A DNA stretch of 64,000 nt from Neovahlkampfia damariscottae (Eukaryota; Heterolobosea; Selenaionea; Neovahlkampfiida; Neovahlkampfiidae): the NCBI GenBank assembly GCA_016618085.1, contig JABLTG010000035.1:62001-126000 (forward strand). The letters run 5' to 3'. The stretch's first letter is position 1. Each line of letters begins with the position of its first letter. Under the pieces are notes generated by a model. The model had not been told where the DNA came from and ran no database searches. It saw only the letters and a program-made list of their open reading frames with translations. A program made the position numbers and the translations under genes. Shown here one piece after another: positions 42,185 to 52,386 of the stretch.

Positions 42185-44908
42185 ATGGAGTGCAATTCTT
42201 ACGAAACTGGATTACACCAATACGAGGTGAACAGGAATTTCGAATCCGCATATATTTCATTTGAACAATCAAATGAAGAAGGTTTCATACCAGGAAAATA
42301 CAAGTTGGCCTGTTTGCTGATTCGTGGTCATGGAACAACAAGAAATTTTGAAAGAGCATATTATCTGTTGAAAGAATGTATAACTAAAGGATATGCACCG
42401 GCGATGAGTGAATTAGGTTTGATGCACCAAGTAAAAAAAAAAAAAATAAATTAAATTTTAGTGGGGTTATTTTGTTGAAAAAGACATTATAAAAGCAGTT
42501 CATTATTTTAAAGTAGCGATTGATAAAAATGACATTCAAGGATATTTATATTATGCTCGACTGTTGGCTTATGGACTTGAAGTTGAACCTGATGTTGAAG
42601 AAGCTATAAAACTCTATGAAGTAGCAATTTCGAACAATAAAGCAGCAGCAATGTTTGAATTAGGAGAGATATATGAATATGGTTTAGGTGTGAAACAAAA
42701 TACTGAAAAAGCTATTATTCTTTATGAAAAAGCAGCTAATTTGAATTATGGTGATGCTTTGGTTAATATTGGATTATCTTATGAAAGAGGACATTTAAAT
42801 AAAAAAAAAGATATTAATATTGCAATTGACTATTATAAACAAGGAATGAGAAGAAGAAATGGAAGAGCTTTTAATTGTTTAGCTCATTGTTATGCAATAG
42901 GAAAAGGTGTTGAAAAAGATTTACAAAAAACATTAGAAATATTTCAACAAGGTGTTTCATTAAAATTACCAGAATGTATGAATAAAATGGGAGGATTATA
43001 TGAATTAGGAATTCATGTTGAAAGAGATTTTGAAATGGCATTTAAATTTTATGAAATGGGTACAAAAGAATATAAAGCACAATCATTTACATGTTTAGCA
43101 TCTGCTTATGAAGAAGGAAAAGGTGTAAAAAAAGATATACAAAAAGCATTAGAATTATATTTAAAAGCAGGAGAATATCATGATGAAAGTGCATGGTCAG
43201 ATATTGGTAAATTATGGGAGACTGGAACAGTTGGAAAAAAAGATTTTAAAAAAGCGATTGAATTTTATGAAAAAGGAGTTAAATTACATTCTGCTTATGC
43301 ATATAATTCATTAGCATTAATGTATCAAAATGGTAGAGGTGTTAAAAAAAATTATAAAAAAGCAATTGAATTTTATCATAGATGTATTGAATTGAAAGAA
43401 TCAAATGGAATGAAAAATTTAGGTTTGTTCTTTTTTTGTTTTTGAATAAAAATAGCTGATCTTTATGGTGTTGGTATTGGTGTAAAAAAAGATTTAAACA
43501 AATCAATTGAATTATATGAAAAAGCATTAGAATATGATGATAGTGGTGCTTATATTGGACTTGCACAATTATTTAGAGATAATATTGAAGTATTAAATAA
43601 TAAACAAAAAATAATTGAGTTTTGTGAAAAAGCAGTTATTTTAAATAATTCAAATGGATACACTCAAATAGGTTGTTTTTATGATGTAGGTGATATATTT
43701 GAAAAAGACTCTTCAAAAGCATTTGAATATTATGAAAAAGCAGTAAAAATGAATTCAAATACAATTGCATTATATAATATTGCTAGAATGAGTGAATATG
43801 GAATTGGGTGTACAATAAATTATGAAAAGGCAGCTGAGTATTATCAAAGATGTGCAAATTTACATAATGCTCATGGTTTAAGAGGTTTAGCAAGATTATA
43901 TAATGAAGGAAAAGGTGTAACAAAGAATTTAGAAAAATCAATTGAATTATATGAAGAAGCAATAAAAGAAAGAAATACACAATCAATGAATGAATTAGCT
44001 GATATTTATGTTACAAGAGCAGAAAGTATAATAGATCCTATAGAATTAGATCCAACAAATTTTGAAACAACAGAAGAATTCTTATTTGAACAAAATAAAA
44101 GAAATAAATTACTTGAAGGAAATAGAAAAAAGAGATCAAAAAATTATCAAAAAGCATTTACTCTTTATAATGATGCAGTAAAACATGGAGATGCTGAAGC
44201 GATGTATAATTTGTAAGACGAACTATTTTTTTTTTTTTTTACTTGTTCAAAAAAAAAAGAGCCAGTTTATATTTAGAAGGAAGAGGTGTAAATGAGAATA
44301 ATAAAAAAGTAACTGAATTATTGAGAACAGCAATTAAAAAAAGACATTCTGATTCAATGGTACTCTTGGCATATTATTATTATTATGGCACATTAAATAC
44401 AATACCACAAGATAAAGATGAATCAATAAAATATTATAAAATGGCAATTGAAACTAATAATAATTCAGTTGCATATTATTATCTTGGAAATGTTTATAGA
44501 AGAGATGAAGAAAGAAGAGATATTGAAAAAGCGATTGAATTATTTGAAAAAGGATCAGATAATGGATATCAAGAATGTAATTTTTGTTTAGGTGAAATTT
44601 ATAAAAATGGTGAATCTGAAACTAAAATTAATTTAGGAAAATCATTAAAATTTTATCATTTAGGTTCAGATTTAGGAGGAAATGGAAATTGTTCTTATTC
44701 TTTAGGTCAATATTATAAATCAATATCATGTACATTTTTATCACAAAAATATTATAGAAAAGCTTTTCAAAAGAAATGTGATTTTATGGATTTAATATCA
44801 GATAGATTAATGGAATTAGAAGAATTAGAAAATGTTCAAATGTTAATTAGAAAAAAAAAAATGTTTTTATTTGAAACAGATGTGATTTTTAATCTTCATA
44901 ATCAATAA
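42185..44908 (+). CDS. Sel1-like repeat protein
   Basis: Four exons (introns near 42432, 43422 and 44214) encode about 870 residues consisting of roughly 21 Sel1-like repeats, recognisable by the A...LG..Y..G.GV..D...A...Y..A pattern, such as AMFELGEIYEYGLGVKQN, TEKAIILYEKAANLNYG, YNEGKGVTKNLEKSIELYEE and SFTCLASAYEEGKGVKKD. No signal peptide or membrane span is present, so it is not the ER-bound SEL1L. Such solenoids are scaffolds or adaptors. The start at 42185 was chosen because a CATCCAATCAAAT element lies between it and an upstream in-frame ATG at 42142. The last 20 bases overlap the coding end of the convergent lipase gene. Confidence 0.8.
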
Positions 44909-46017
44909 AATTATTCAACGAAAATAAATAATTCTTCATTAAATGATCTGTTGGAGCTGTACTGGTTACAATAAAATGTGGATAATCAATTTGTGTTGTA
45001 TGTGCCATATATACTCTTTCTTCAATTATATGCATTTGATATATTCTACCAGCAGGATATAATGGTACAATAGAATTCATTAAATCAATTTCTTCTTTTT
45101 TTTCTTCAATTTTAGTTAAATCAATAATTTCAATAAATGGATTATTTTCTTCTTCTTTTGTTAACCAATTCTTTCCATTTTCTAAAAACTAATAAATTTT
45201 AACAAATAAATTCATATTCTTACTTTTGTTGCTTTTGCTCTCCAACTATTCAAAAATTGAACATTGTTTTTTTCAAATTCTTCTACTTTATTTCTTAATT
45301 CTTTTACTGTAAAAATTGATAATCTTGGTATCATATCAAATTCATTAACAAATGTAAAAATATGATCTGATGTTTTCTCTGCTAAATCTAATGATAAAAC
45401 AGATGGACATGCAAAGGCGTAACATTCTAAATTTTTAAAATCTTCTTTCCAAATTTCAGTTAATACTGCTCCTACACCAGATCCAAGTGAATGTCCAACT
45501 ATTCTTAACTTATAATTTGTTAAATTTAAATTTTCTTCAATAATTGATTTTAAATGTTTATCAAACCATTGAGCAGATTTTAAAAAACCTTCATGACAAA
45601 AACCATTTTTAAAACTTACACAAGAACAATTCAAATCTGTAACAACATCTGTTATTGATCTAGATCCTCTTAAAAATAAATAAATAATATTTTCTTCATG
45701 ATTGGTCCAAATTAAATATGCGGGTCTCATTTGTTCAGGTTTTAAATTGAAAGTCAAAACATCTTCTTCTTTTATTATTTTTGATTTGTATATTTCTTCA
45801 ATCTTTTCACCATTAAATAATTTTTCAGTCATATACATTAATTTTCTCCATAAAAATACTTCAGACTTCAACAAGTTTAAAGTTATTCTATTTTTACCTG
45901 TTTGCATTTAAATTTTTTGGATTTTTTTAAAAATTCAGATAAATCCTGTTCTTTTTTTATTTCATCTCTGATGAAAGCATCTAAATTTACAATGTTTTGG
46001 TGCCAAGTGTCGGCCAT
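44889..46017 (-). CDS. Class 3 (alpha/beta hydrolase) lipase
   Basis: Three exons. The lipase core shows LFLRGSRSITDVVTDLNC, GFCHEGFLKSAQWF, the nucleophile elbow IVGHSLGSGVGAVL (GxSxG, catalytic Ser), AFACPSVLSLDLA, the catalytic Asp region FVNEFDMIPRLS and a C-terminal LYPAGRIYQMHI that may supply His. This is the pattern of Lipase_3 and diacylglycerol lipase-like enzymes, which release fatty acids from acylglycerols. No signal peptide or membrane helices are visible, so it is probably a cytosolic or peripheral enzyme. No CCAAT element lies within about 100 bases upstream of the start at 46017, unlike its neighbours. Confidence 0.82.
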
Positions 46018-46334
46018 TCTTTTCAAAAAAAAAATAAGAAATGATTTTTGAAATTACAAAGCTGTCAGCTCATAAACTTTTTTTATATTCTCTAAATATT
46101 CACCCCTTAAATATTGTTTAGTCAATAAAATGTCTACCAGGTCTGTTTCTCAACCTCCATACTTAATTTTTGGTTTTTATTGGTTTAAATTTTAGAATCA
46201 TCGAAAGGGTTTAAAATCTTCAAATTTCTTCAATTTTAAAAAAAAATGATGAATCTCTTTCAGTTTTTAATTTGAAGGAAAAATCTGTTGTTTGATTGGT
46301 GCATTCAACCTGATAATTTTTCAACCGAAAAGTA
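46018..46334. other. Intergenic region between divergent lipase and GlnRS genes
   Basis: This 317-base gap holds no gene that I can support. It contains ATTGG elements near 46177 and 46296; the latter, TGATTGGTGCATTC, is about 35 bases before the GlnRS start. A plus-strand mini-frame starts at 46122 (MSTRSVSQPPYLIFGFYWF) and stops after 21 codons. Confidence 0.4.
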
Positions 46335-48664
46335 ATGGACAAAGATTTAGCAGCAAAAGAATTTGAACGTGTTGGAATTGATGCTACTAATTCCAAAAAT
46401 ATCTTAAAAAATGAAAAAAAAACCAAAGATGTTCTTGAAGTGATTCAACTTGGAAACTCAACTGTAAATTCATCAGCTGGTCCATTATACATTACTTTAG
46501 CTAGTAAAGCAAAAACTAAAGAACAAAAAGAATTTATTGCTCCTTATATTGGAGATGGAAGAATTTCGACAGCAAATCAACTTGAAGCTGCTTTGAATTA
46601 TTTTAAATCACTTCTTGAAAATGAAAAACCAAATAAAGAAAAATTTGAAGTTGAATGTGGAGTTGGTATCACAGTTACAATTGAACAAGTTGAAAAAGCA
46701 GTTGCTGAAGTTTTAAAAGACAATGCACAAAAACTGGAAGAAAAAGGATGGTCAATAAACTTAGGTGATATTGTTAATCCTGTAAAAAAAGTTGGTGATT
46801 TAAAATGGGCTGAAGGAAAAGTTATTAAAACAGAAATTGATAAACAAATGGTTGCACTTTTAGGTGATAGATCAAAAGCAAAAAAACCAGTTGTTGCAAA
46901 AAAAGAAAAACCACAAAAAGTTAAACAAGAAGAAAATACTGAAGAAGCTGGCGTTTCAAGAAAATTTGAAGCAAGAGATTTGGAAGATGCAAAGAATACA
47001 GTAGAACAATTAAAAAAACATAAAGAAGCAACTGGAAATAGAATTGTTACAAGATTTCCACCTGAACCAAACGGATTTCTTCATATTGGACACGCAAAAG
47101 CAATGAATTTAAGTTTTAATTATGCAAAAGATAACGGTGGTTACACAATTTTAAGATATGACGATACAAACGTAAGACTTGAACAAACAATTAAATATTT
47201 TAGCCAGAAGCAGAAACTGAAGTTTATTATACTTCAATTAAAGAAATGGTTGAATGGCTTGGATTCAAACCAGCTAAAGTGACAGCATCTGCTGAATATT
47301 TTGATGAATTACATGCTTTCGCGGTTCAATTAATTAAAGATAACTTAGCATATGTTGATCCATCAACAGGAGAAGAAATGGCACAACAAAGAAAAGATAA
47401 AGTTGATTCACCATTTCGTAATAGACCAATTGAAGAAAGTTTAGAATTATTTGAAAATATGAAAAAAGGAAAATATGAAGAAGGAAAATTAGCATTAAGA
47501 GGAAAAATGTAAGAAATAAGATACGTATACTTAATTTATTTTTAAAGGTATAATGCAAATTTAAGAGATCCAGTATTTTATAGAATTAAATATAAAAATC
47601 ATCATATTTCTGGTGATAAATGGTGTATTTATCCATCATATGATTTTACACATTGTATTGTTGATTCTATTGAAAATATAACACATTCATTATGCACATT
47701 AGAATTTGAAACAAGAAGAGAATCATATTATTGGTTATTGAAGAATTTGAATCTTTATAAACCATTAGTTTGGGAATTTAGTAAATTAAATTTAACCAAA
47801 ACAGTTTTATCAAAAAGAAATATTTTAAAAATGGTAAACAATAAAACTGTTAGAGGATGGGATGATCCAAGATTATTAACACTTGCTGGATTAAGAAGAA
47901 GAGGATATACACCTGAATCAATTAAATCATTTTGTAATGATATTGGTGTAACAAGAGTTAATAATACAATTCCAATTGAAAGACTTGAACAATCTTGCAG
48001 AGTTGATTTAGATGAAAGAGCAGACAGAGTTTTTGTTATTTTAAATCCTTTAAAAGTAACAATTACAAATTTTGATAAATATGAAGAAATTGATGCTCCA
48101 AATCATCCAAAATATAAAGAAAGAGGTTCAAGAAAACTTCCATTTTCAAAAACTATTTTTATTGAAAGAAATGATTTTAGAGAAATTGATTCAAAAGATT
48201 ATTTTGGTTTAGCACCAAATAAAGAAGTTGGATTAAGATATTCTCATAATATTACATGCACTGAAGTAATTAAAGATAAAAATGGAAATATTATTGAATT
48301 GAAAGCAACAGTTGATTTAGAAAAGAAAAATAAACCAAAGGGTCATATTCATTGGTTATCACCTTCAAAGAATAATAAATTACCTTTGACTGCAGAAGTT
48401 AGAATTTATAAAACTTTATTCACTACAGATGATCCAATGTCAGAACAAAATTGGGAAAAAACAATTGACCAATCATCAGAAGAAATTATTAAGAATGCTT
48501 ATATTGATCCAGTATTTTTAATGAAAGAAAAATTGAATGTATTCTCACATTATCAATTTGAACGTCTTGGATTCTTTACTGTTGATTCAGATACAACTAA
48601 TGATCATATCGTTTTTAATAGAACTGTTACTCTCAAAGAATCATTTCAAAAATTTTCAAAATAA
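46335..48664 (+). CDS. QARS: Cytosolic glutaminyl-tRNA synthetase
   Basis: Three exons: a 32-base intron (47172-47203) restores [20 protein letters not shown], and an intron of about 39 bases near 47509 restores [15 protein letters not shown]. The eukaryotic N-terminal YqeY/GatB-like region (1-200) and a Lys-rich linker precede the class I catalytic core: [20 protein letters not shown] (HIGH motif), [20 protein letters not shown] and the KMSKS-type loop VLSKRNIL. The C-terminal anticodon-binding beta-barrels ([23 protein letters not shown]) are complete. It charges tRNA(Gln) directly in the cytosol. The stop is AATAAA-fused. Length about 750 residues, as expected. Confidence 0.95.
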
Positions 48665-48731
48665 ATTGAATAGAATAAATAAAATTCTGTTACGATTTCA
48701 TTTGTCAGATTATTCTTTTTTTAGAAAACGA

Positions 48732-50144
48732 ATGAGAATTGAAGAAGGTGTTTTCATTGTGTCACCACAAGAAGATTCAAATCAATTAGATAAAGAAGAA
48801 TACCAAGATGTATTGAATGAAGATGAATTGAGTTTTGAAAAAATAGAAGAAATTAAATTTTATTTAAATTCACCTTCTGATTGTGGTATTTGGTCTTATT
48901 ATAAAATTTTGGATCTATTTTCTGGTGAAGATCAAAAATTTGATTCAAAATTAATTACTGAACAAATGATTGAAAAAAATTCAAAATTTCTTTTAAAAAG
49001 AACCAAAGGAATACATTCCGATTTAAATTCGTTTATATTCAAAATTGAAAGGGAATTAAAATTGAATAAAAATAAATATGATCAAAAAGAAAATAAAAAA
49101 TTAATCAAACAAAAATTTGAAATTACTAGAATATCTCAAATTATAAATAATTTTGAAAATTTGAATTTATTTTCTTTGAAAAATCATTTGAATTTGAGAT
49201 TTTTTAATTTTCAAATACTTGGATTTGTTACCAACTTGAATAATTTTAATTTTCGAAAAATCAAAAAAGAAGATTATTTTAGGGTTCAAAAAGAATATTT
49301 TTATTTTTTAAAAAATTCAGGAAACGAAAAAGTTATTTCTTACATTCAAAGTTGTGATAGTTATTTTAATTATTCATTTTATAAGATAAATTTAATTTCT
49401 TCTTTATTTCAATCAAATTTTTGGAATTTAAATTTTCAATCTTTTACTGGAAATTTTAAACCAATTAATTCAAATTGGAAAATAATTAATTTACTTTTGA
49501 TATTATTCAATTCAATTTCATTTATATTTTTATTTTTAGAAAGTATTACATCCAGACTATTGAATGATTTGAATATTTTGAAAAACGAAAATGATGATTG
49601 TTATTCAAGAATAGAATATTTTATTTCCAGTTTATTATTTTCATCAATTTGTTATTTTAACTCAAGATCCATTTTATTTGTCCCTGCTAATGAATTTTTT
49701 TCGTTTAAATTTTCATTAGTTTTTGGTTTCTTTTTTGGATATCTATTGATCCATCTCCAGGGTGTATTTTTGTTTTTAGTTTATTTACTTTATATCATAG
49801 TCAAAAATAATATGACGATAAAAAGAATAACTACCATTTTGTTATTTTCATATTTAATATATGGATTGTATTTATATTATTCTTTTATTTTAAATCAACT
49901 TTCAAATATTTTCATTTCTCCAATGAAATATTTAATTGTTGGTATTTTCAAAATAATCATTTTTATTATCAAAAACACAATTTTTTATGTGTTCAAAATG
50001 ATTCAATATTTAATTCAGTTATTATTTTTTATTTTTAGAAAATTAATTTTCGTTTTGTTTTTATTGGTTTCAAATTTTTCATCATTTTTGTATATAATAT
50101 TTAAAAATTTAATATCATTGATTTTTAAGAAAATAAAATTTTAA
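48732..50144 (+). CDS. Unrecognised multi-span membrane protein
   Basis: A single-exon protein of about 470 residues. The first 230 are soluble, acidic at the start (MRIEEGVFIVSPQEDSNQL) and then Asn/Lys/Phe-rich. The rest holds about eight hydrophobic segments beginning at KIINLLLILFNSISFIFLFL and ending in a basic Lys/Ile/Phe tail (LISLFIFKKIKF-like). Codon use matches its neighbours. I recognise no family. It starts 67 bases after the GlnRS stop with no clear CCAAT element of its own, so it may have an unseen upstream exon or be read from the GlnRS promoter. Its TAA overlaps the stop of the convergent gene within TTAA. Confidence 0.5.
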   Translation: MRIEEGVFIVSPQEDSNQLDKEEYQDVLNEDELSFEKIEEIKFYLNSPSDCGIWSYYKILDLFSGEDQKFDSKLITEQMIEKNSKFLLKRTKGIHSDLNSFIFKIERELKLNKNKYDQKENKKLIKQKFEITRISQIINNFENLNLFSLKNHLNLRFFNFQILGFVTNLNNFNFRKIKKEDYFRVQKEYFYFLKNSGNEKVISYIQSCDSYFNYSFYKINLISSLFQSNFWNLNFQSFTGNFKPINSNWKIINLLLILFNSISFIFLFLESITSRLLNDLNILKNENDDCYSRIEYFISSLLFSSICYFNSRSILFVPANEFFSFKFSLVFGFFFGYLLIHLQGVFLFLVYLLYIIVKNNMTIKRITTILLFSYLIYGLYLYYSFILNQLSNIFISPMKYLIVGIFKIIIFIIKNTIFYVFKMIQYLIQLLFFIFRKLIFVLFLLVSNFSSFLYIIFKNLISLIFKKIKF

Positions 50145-50716
50145 TTTTCTTTTAAAGTCAATTTTCCATTATAATTTGAATCAACTTTTATAATTTTATT
50201 TCCCTTTTCTTCTTTTGAAATTAAATATTGTCAAATCAACACCCATATCTTTTAATTTATTTAAATGATCAATTTCTAATTGTAAATTATCAAATTTATC
50301 TTTTAATTTTAATTTCAATTGATCAGTTTCAATCCAAATATCTCTTTCTTTAATAAATTGGATTCTTTTTTGTTCATTTTCAAATGATGATTGAGTCAAT
50401 TTTTCTTGTTGGTTTTTTTTTCTTTTTCTGATTCATCTCTTTCAATTAAACTTCTTTTAATTGTTTTTTCTAATTTAAAATCACTTAAATTTTGAATTTC
50501 TTCTTCAGTTTCACGATCCAAAATTAATTTTGTTCTCATTTCAATGGCAGGTTCTTGCATTTTTTGAATTTTATCATTTGTTTTCCAAGTTGTCAAAACT
50601 ATTTTTTTGACAAAATAACCAATTTTTTGTGCTCTTTGATTTGTTTGTGGATAATTTTCAACATCATTCAAAGCGGAAGTTGCAAATATAGACCAATCAT
50701 AATAAACCTTTACCTT
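50141..50716 (-). CDS. Unrecognised charged coiled-coil protein, 5' end unresolved
   Basis: The coding signal begins near 50716 (KVYYDWSIFATSALNDVENY), runs through QKIGYFVKKIVLTTWKTNDK and a Glu/Lys-rich helix, then KLTQSSFENEQKRIQFIKER and, after a 31-base intron (GTGTTG...CAAAAG near 50245), EEKGNKIIKVDSNYNGKLTL to the stop at 50141. Two points are unclear. No ATG fits the first exon; an alternative is an ATG near 50739 (MGYSYSLLLR) joined by an intron of about 80 bases to RAQKIGYF. And near 50420 the frame changes either by a 47-base intron with a GTTTAA donor or by a one-base error in a run of nine A. No family recognised. Confidence 0.4.
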
Positions 50717-50943
50717 CTAAGTAAGAGTGAGTACGAATACCCCATATTCTCTTTCTCTTTCAGTTCATTTCAAATGACCAACTTCTCTCAAAGAAAATTC
50801 AACCAATAAACAATGTTTGTTGGATTAGAAGGAATTTTGAACCTGTTTTGAATCAGTAGGTGAAAACTCCCAAGTTTGAAATTGTAACCAATCATTTTGG
50901 AGAAATTTAACAGAAGGACATTCTATGATTGGTTGATGACATC

Positions 50944-50963
50944 TATAAAAAGAGACCAATCGG
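50944..50963 (+). promoter_or_regulatory. TATA box plus CCAAT element of the P450-like gene
   Basis: TATAAAAA (50944-50951) is followed directly by GACCAATCGG (50954-50963), about 30-50 bases upstream of the start at 50995. Two more elements (AACCAATCAT near 50887, TGATTGGTTG near 50928) lie upstream. It is the clearest TATA-like box I noticed in the window. Confidence 0.45.
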
Positions 50964-50994
50964 ATAAACAGTTGAACTCAAGAATTACAAGAAT

Positions 50995-52380
50995 ATGAGC
51001 ACAATAACAGCTGCACTAATTTTCGTTTTAACTATTTTGTTGCTTTGCACACTTACTCTTTACTATTACAATGGATTTTCAACTGCAAAAGGTGAACCAA
51101 CGCTCCTCAGAGGTACTATTCCAGTTTTTGGAGTCATGTTTGAACTTGAAAGAAAAGGACTATACCAATTTGTTCTTGACAATGTAAAAAAATATGGCAG
51201 TATCTTCACAGTATTTCTCTTGGGTAAAAGAATTCATGTCATTTCAGACTACAATGCATGCATACTCACAAATTCAAAGAAAACCTAAACTTTTTTCATT
51301 TCTTCCAAGGAGTCGAATTTGCATCAATTTTAAAGCATTCAGATGATTTTGAAAATGAAGGAGTTCGTAGTGAAGTCATTGATCCTGTAAAGAAATTTCT
51401 AATGGGAGATGGATTGGAAGTTTTAACCAAAGAATATGGAAGACGCGTTGTTGAAAAATTCAAGGAAGAATTCAAAAAAGGAAGTGCAGATGGAAAATCA
51501 ATGGATGTTGATTTATTAGCATTCACAAGAAAAGAATTGTATTATTCAAGCGGAAAATCATTATTGGGAAGAAAATTTGATGTTGATGCAACACAAGAAG
51601 ATTTTTTTTGCTTTTGATGACAATTCGAAAATTTTTATTTTAGGAATCCAGAAATCTTCACCAAAAGTATTTTCGAAGCAAGAGAAAGAGTATTGGAAAA
51701 ACTGGGACAATGCGATTTGAAAAATGAAGCATGTGGGTATGTAAAAAGTGGAATTCAAAATAAATCAGAAGAGAAAGCTGCAAACAATGGTTTTGGAATC
51801 TTAGGGTTTCACAAACAAATTCAATTAATGGTGGATTTTGGACATTTTACAACATTTTGAAGAATGATGAATTAAAAAAACAAATTACTGCTGAAATTTC
51901 AGAACAATTTTCAGTTGAAGAATATGAAAAATCTATTGATTCAATGAAATATTTACATGGTGCCTATCTCGAAACAATGAGATTTCATAATTTAGGCGTA
52001 TCTATGAGAGAAGCATTGGAAGATACAAAAGTTGAAGTTGGCACAAAATCATTCAACATTAGAAAGGAGATAGAATCTATATGCTCCCAGTTGCCTACAA
52101 AGATCCAGAAGTTTTTCCAAATCCTGAGAAATTTGATGCAACTAGATACATTGGAAAACAATCAGAAAAGATGATCAAACCAACCATTCCATTTGGAGGT
52201 GGTGTCCATATGTGCCCAGGAAGATTTTTTGCGATTAATGAAATCAAATTGTTTTCAATTTTAATGTTAAAACATTTTGATTGTGAATTAATTGAATATA
52301 AGACCTTGAAAAATAATTATGCAAGTCTTGCTTATTTACCACCTGTTGGTGATATTAAAATGAGAATTACAAGAAAATAA
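50995..52380 (+). pseudogene. Decayed CYP7-like cytochrome P450
   Basis: The frame pieces together read as a microsomal P450 of the CYP7/CYP8 type: N-terminal anchor (ITAALIFVLTILLLCTLTLY), GKRIHVISDYNA, helix I region SQTNSINGGFWTFYNIL, SFNIRKGDRIYMLPVAYKD and heme loop PFGGGVHMCPGRFFAINEIK with the Cys ligand. One break is a normal 32-base intron (GTATGT...AATCAG near 51738). Four others have no usable GT...AG solution and look like one-base shifts: near 51265, in a run of eight T near 51603, a compensating one near 51645, and a missing G near 52066. Neighbouring genes are intact, so decay is more likely than general sequencing error, but error is not excluded. CYP7-type enzymes hydroxylate sterols. 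Confidence 0.7.
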
Positions 52381-52386
52381 AAATGT

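Noticed and set aside
46122-46187. 21-codon mini-frame (MSTRSVSQPPYLIF...) in the lipase-GlnRS gap
   Set aside because: Too short, no promoter element at the usual distance and no recognised family.
51229-51284. A 56-base intron to explain the first P450 frame change
   Set aside because: It would remove GKRIHVISDYNA, the conserved beta strand, so a frame shift is preferred.
52035-52066. A 26-base intron (GTTGGC...ATTAG) to explain the last P450 frame change
   Set aside because: It would remove SFNIRKGD, which is clearly P450 coding sequence; a one-base loss explains the data better.
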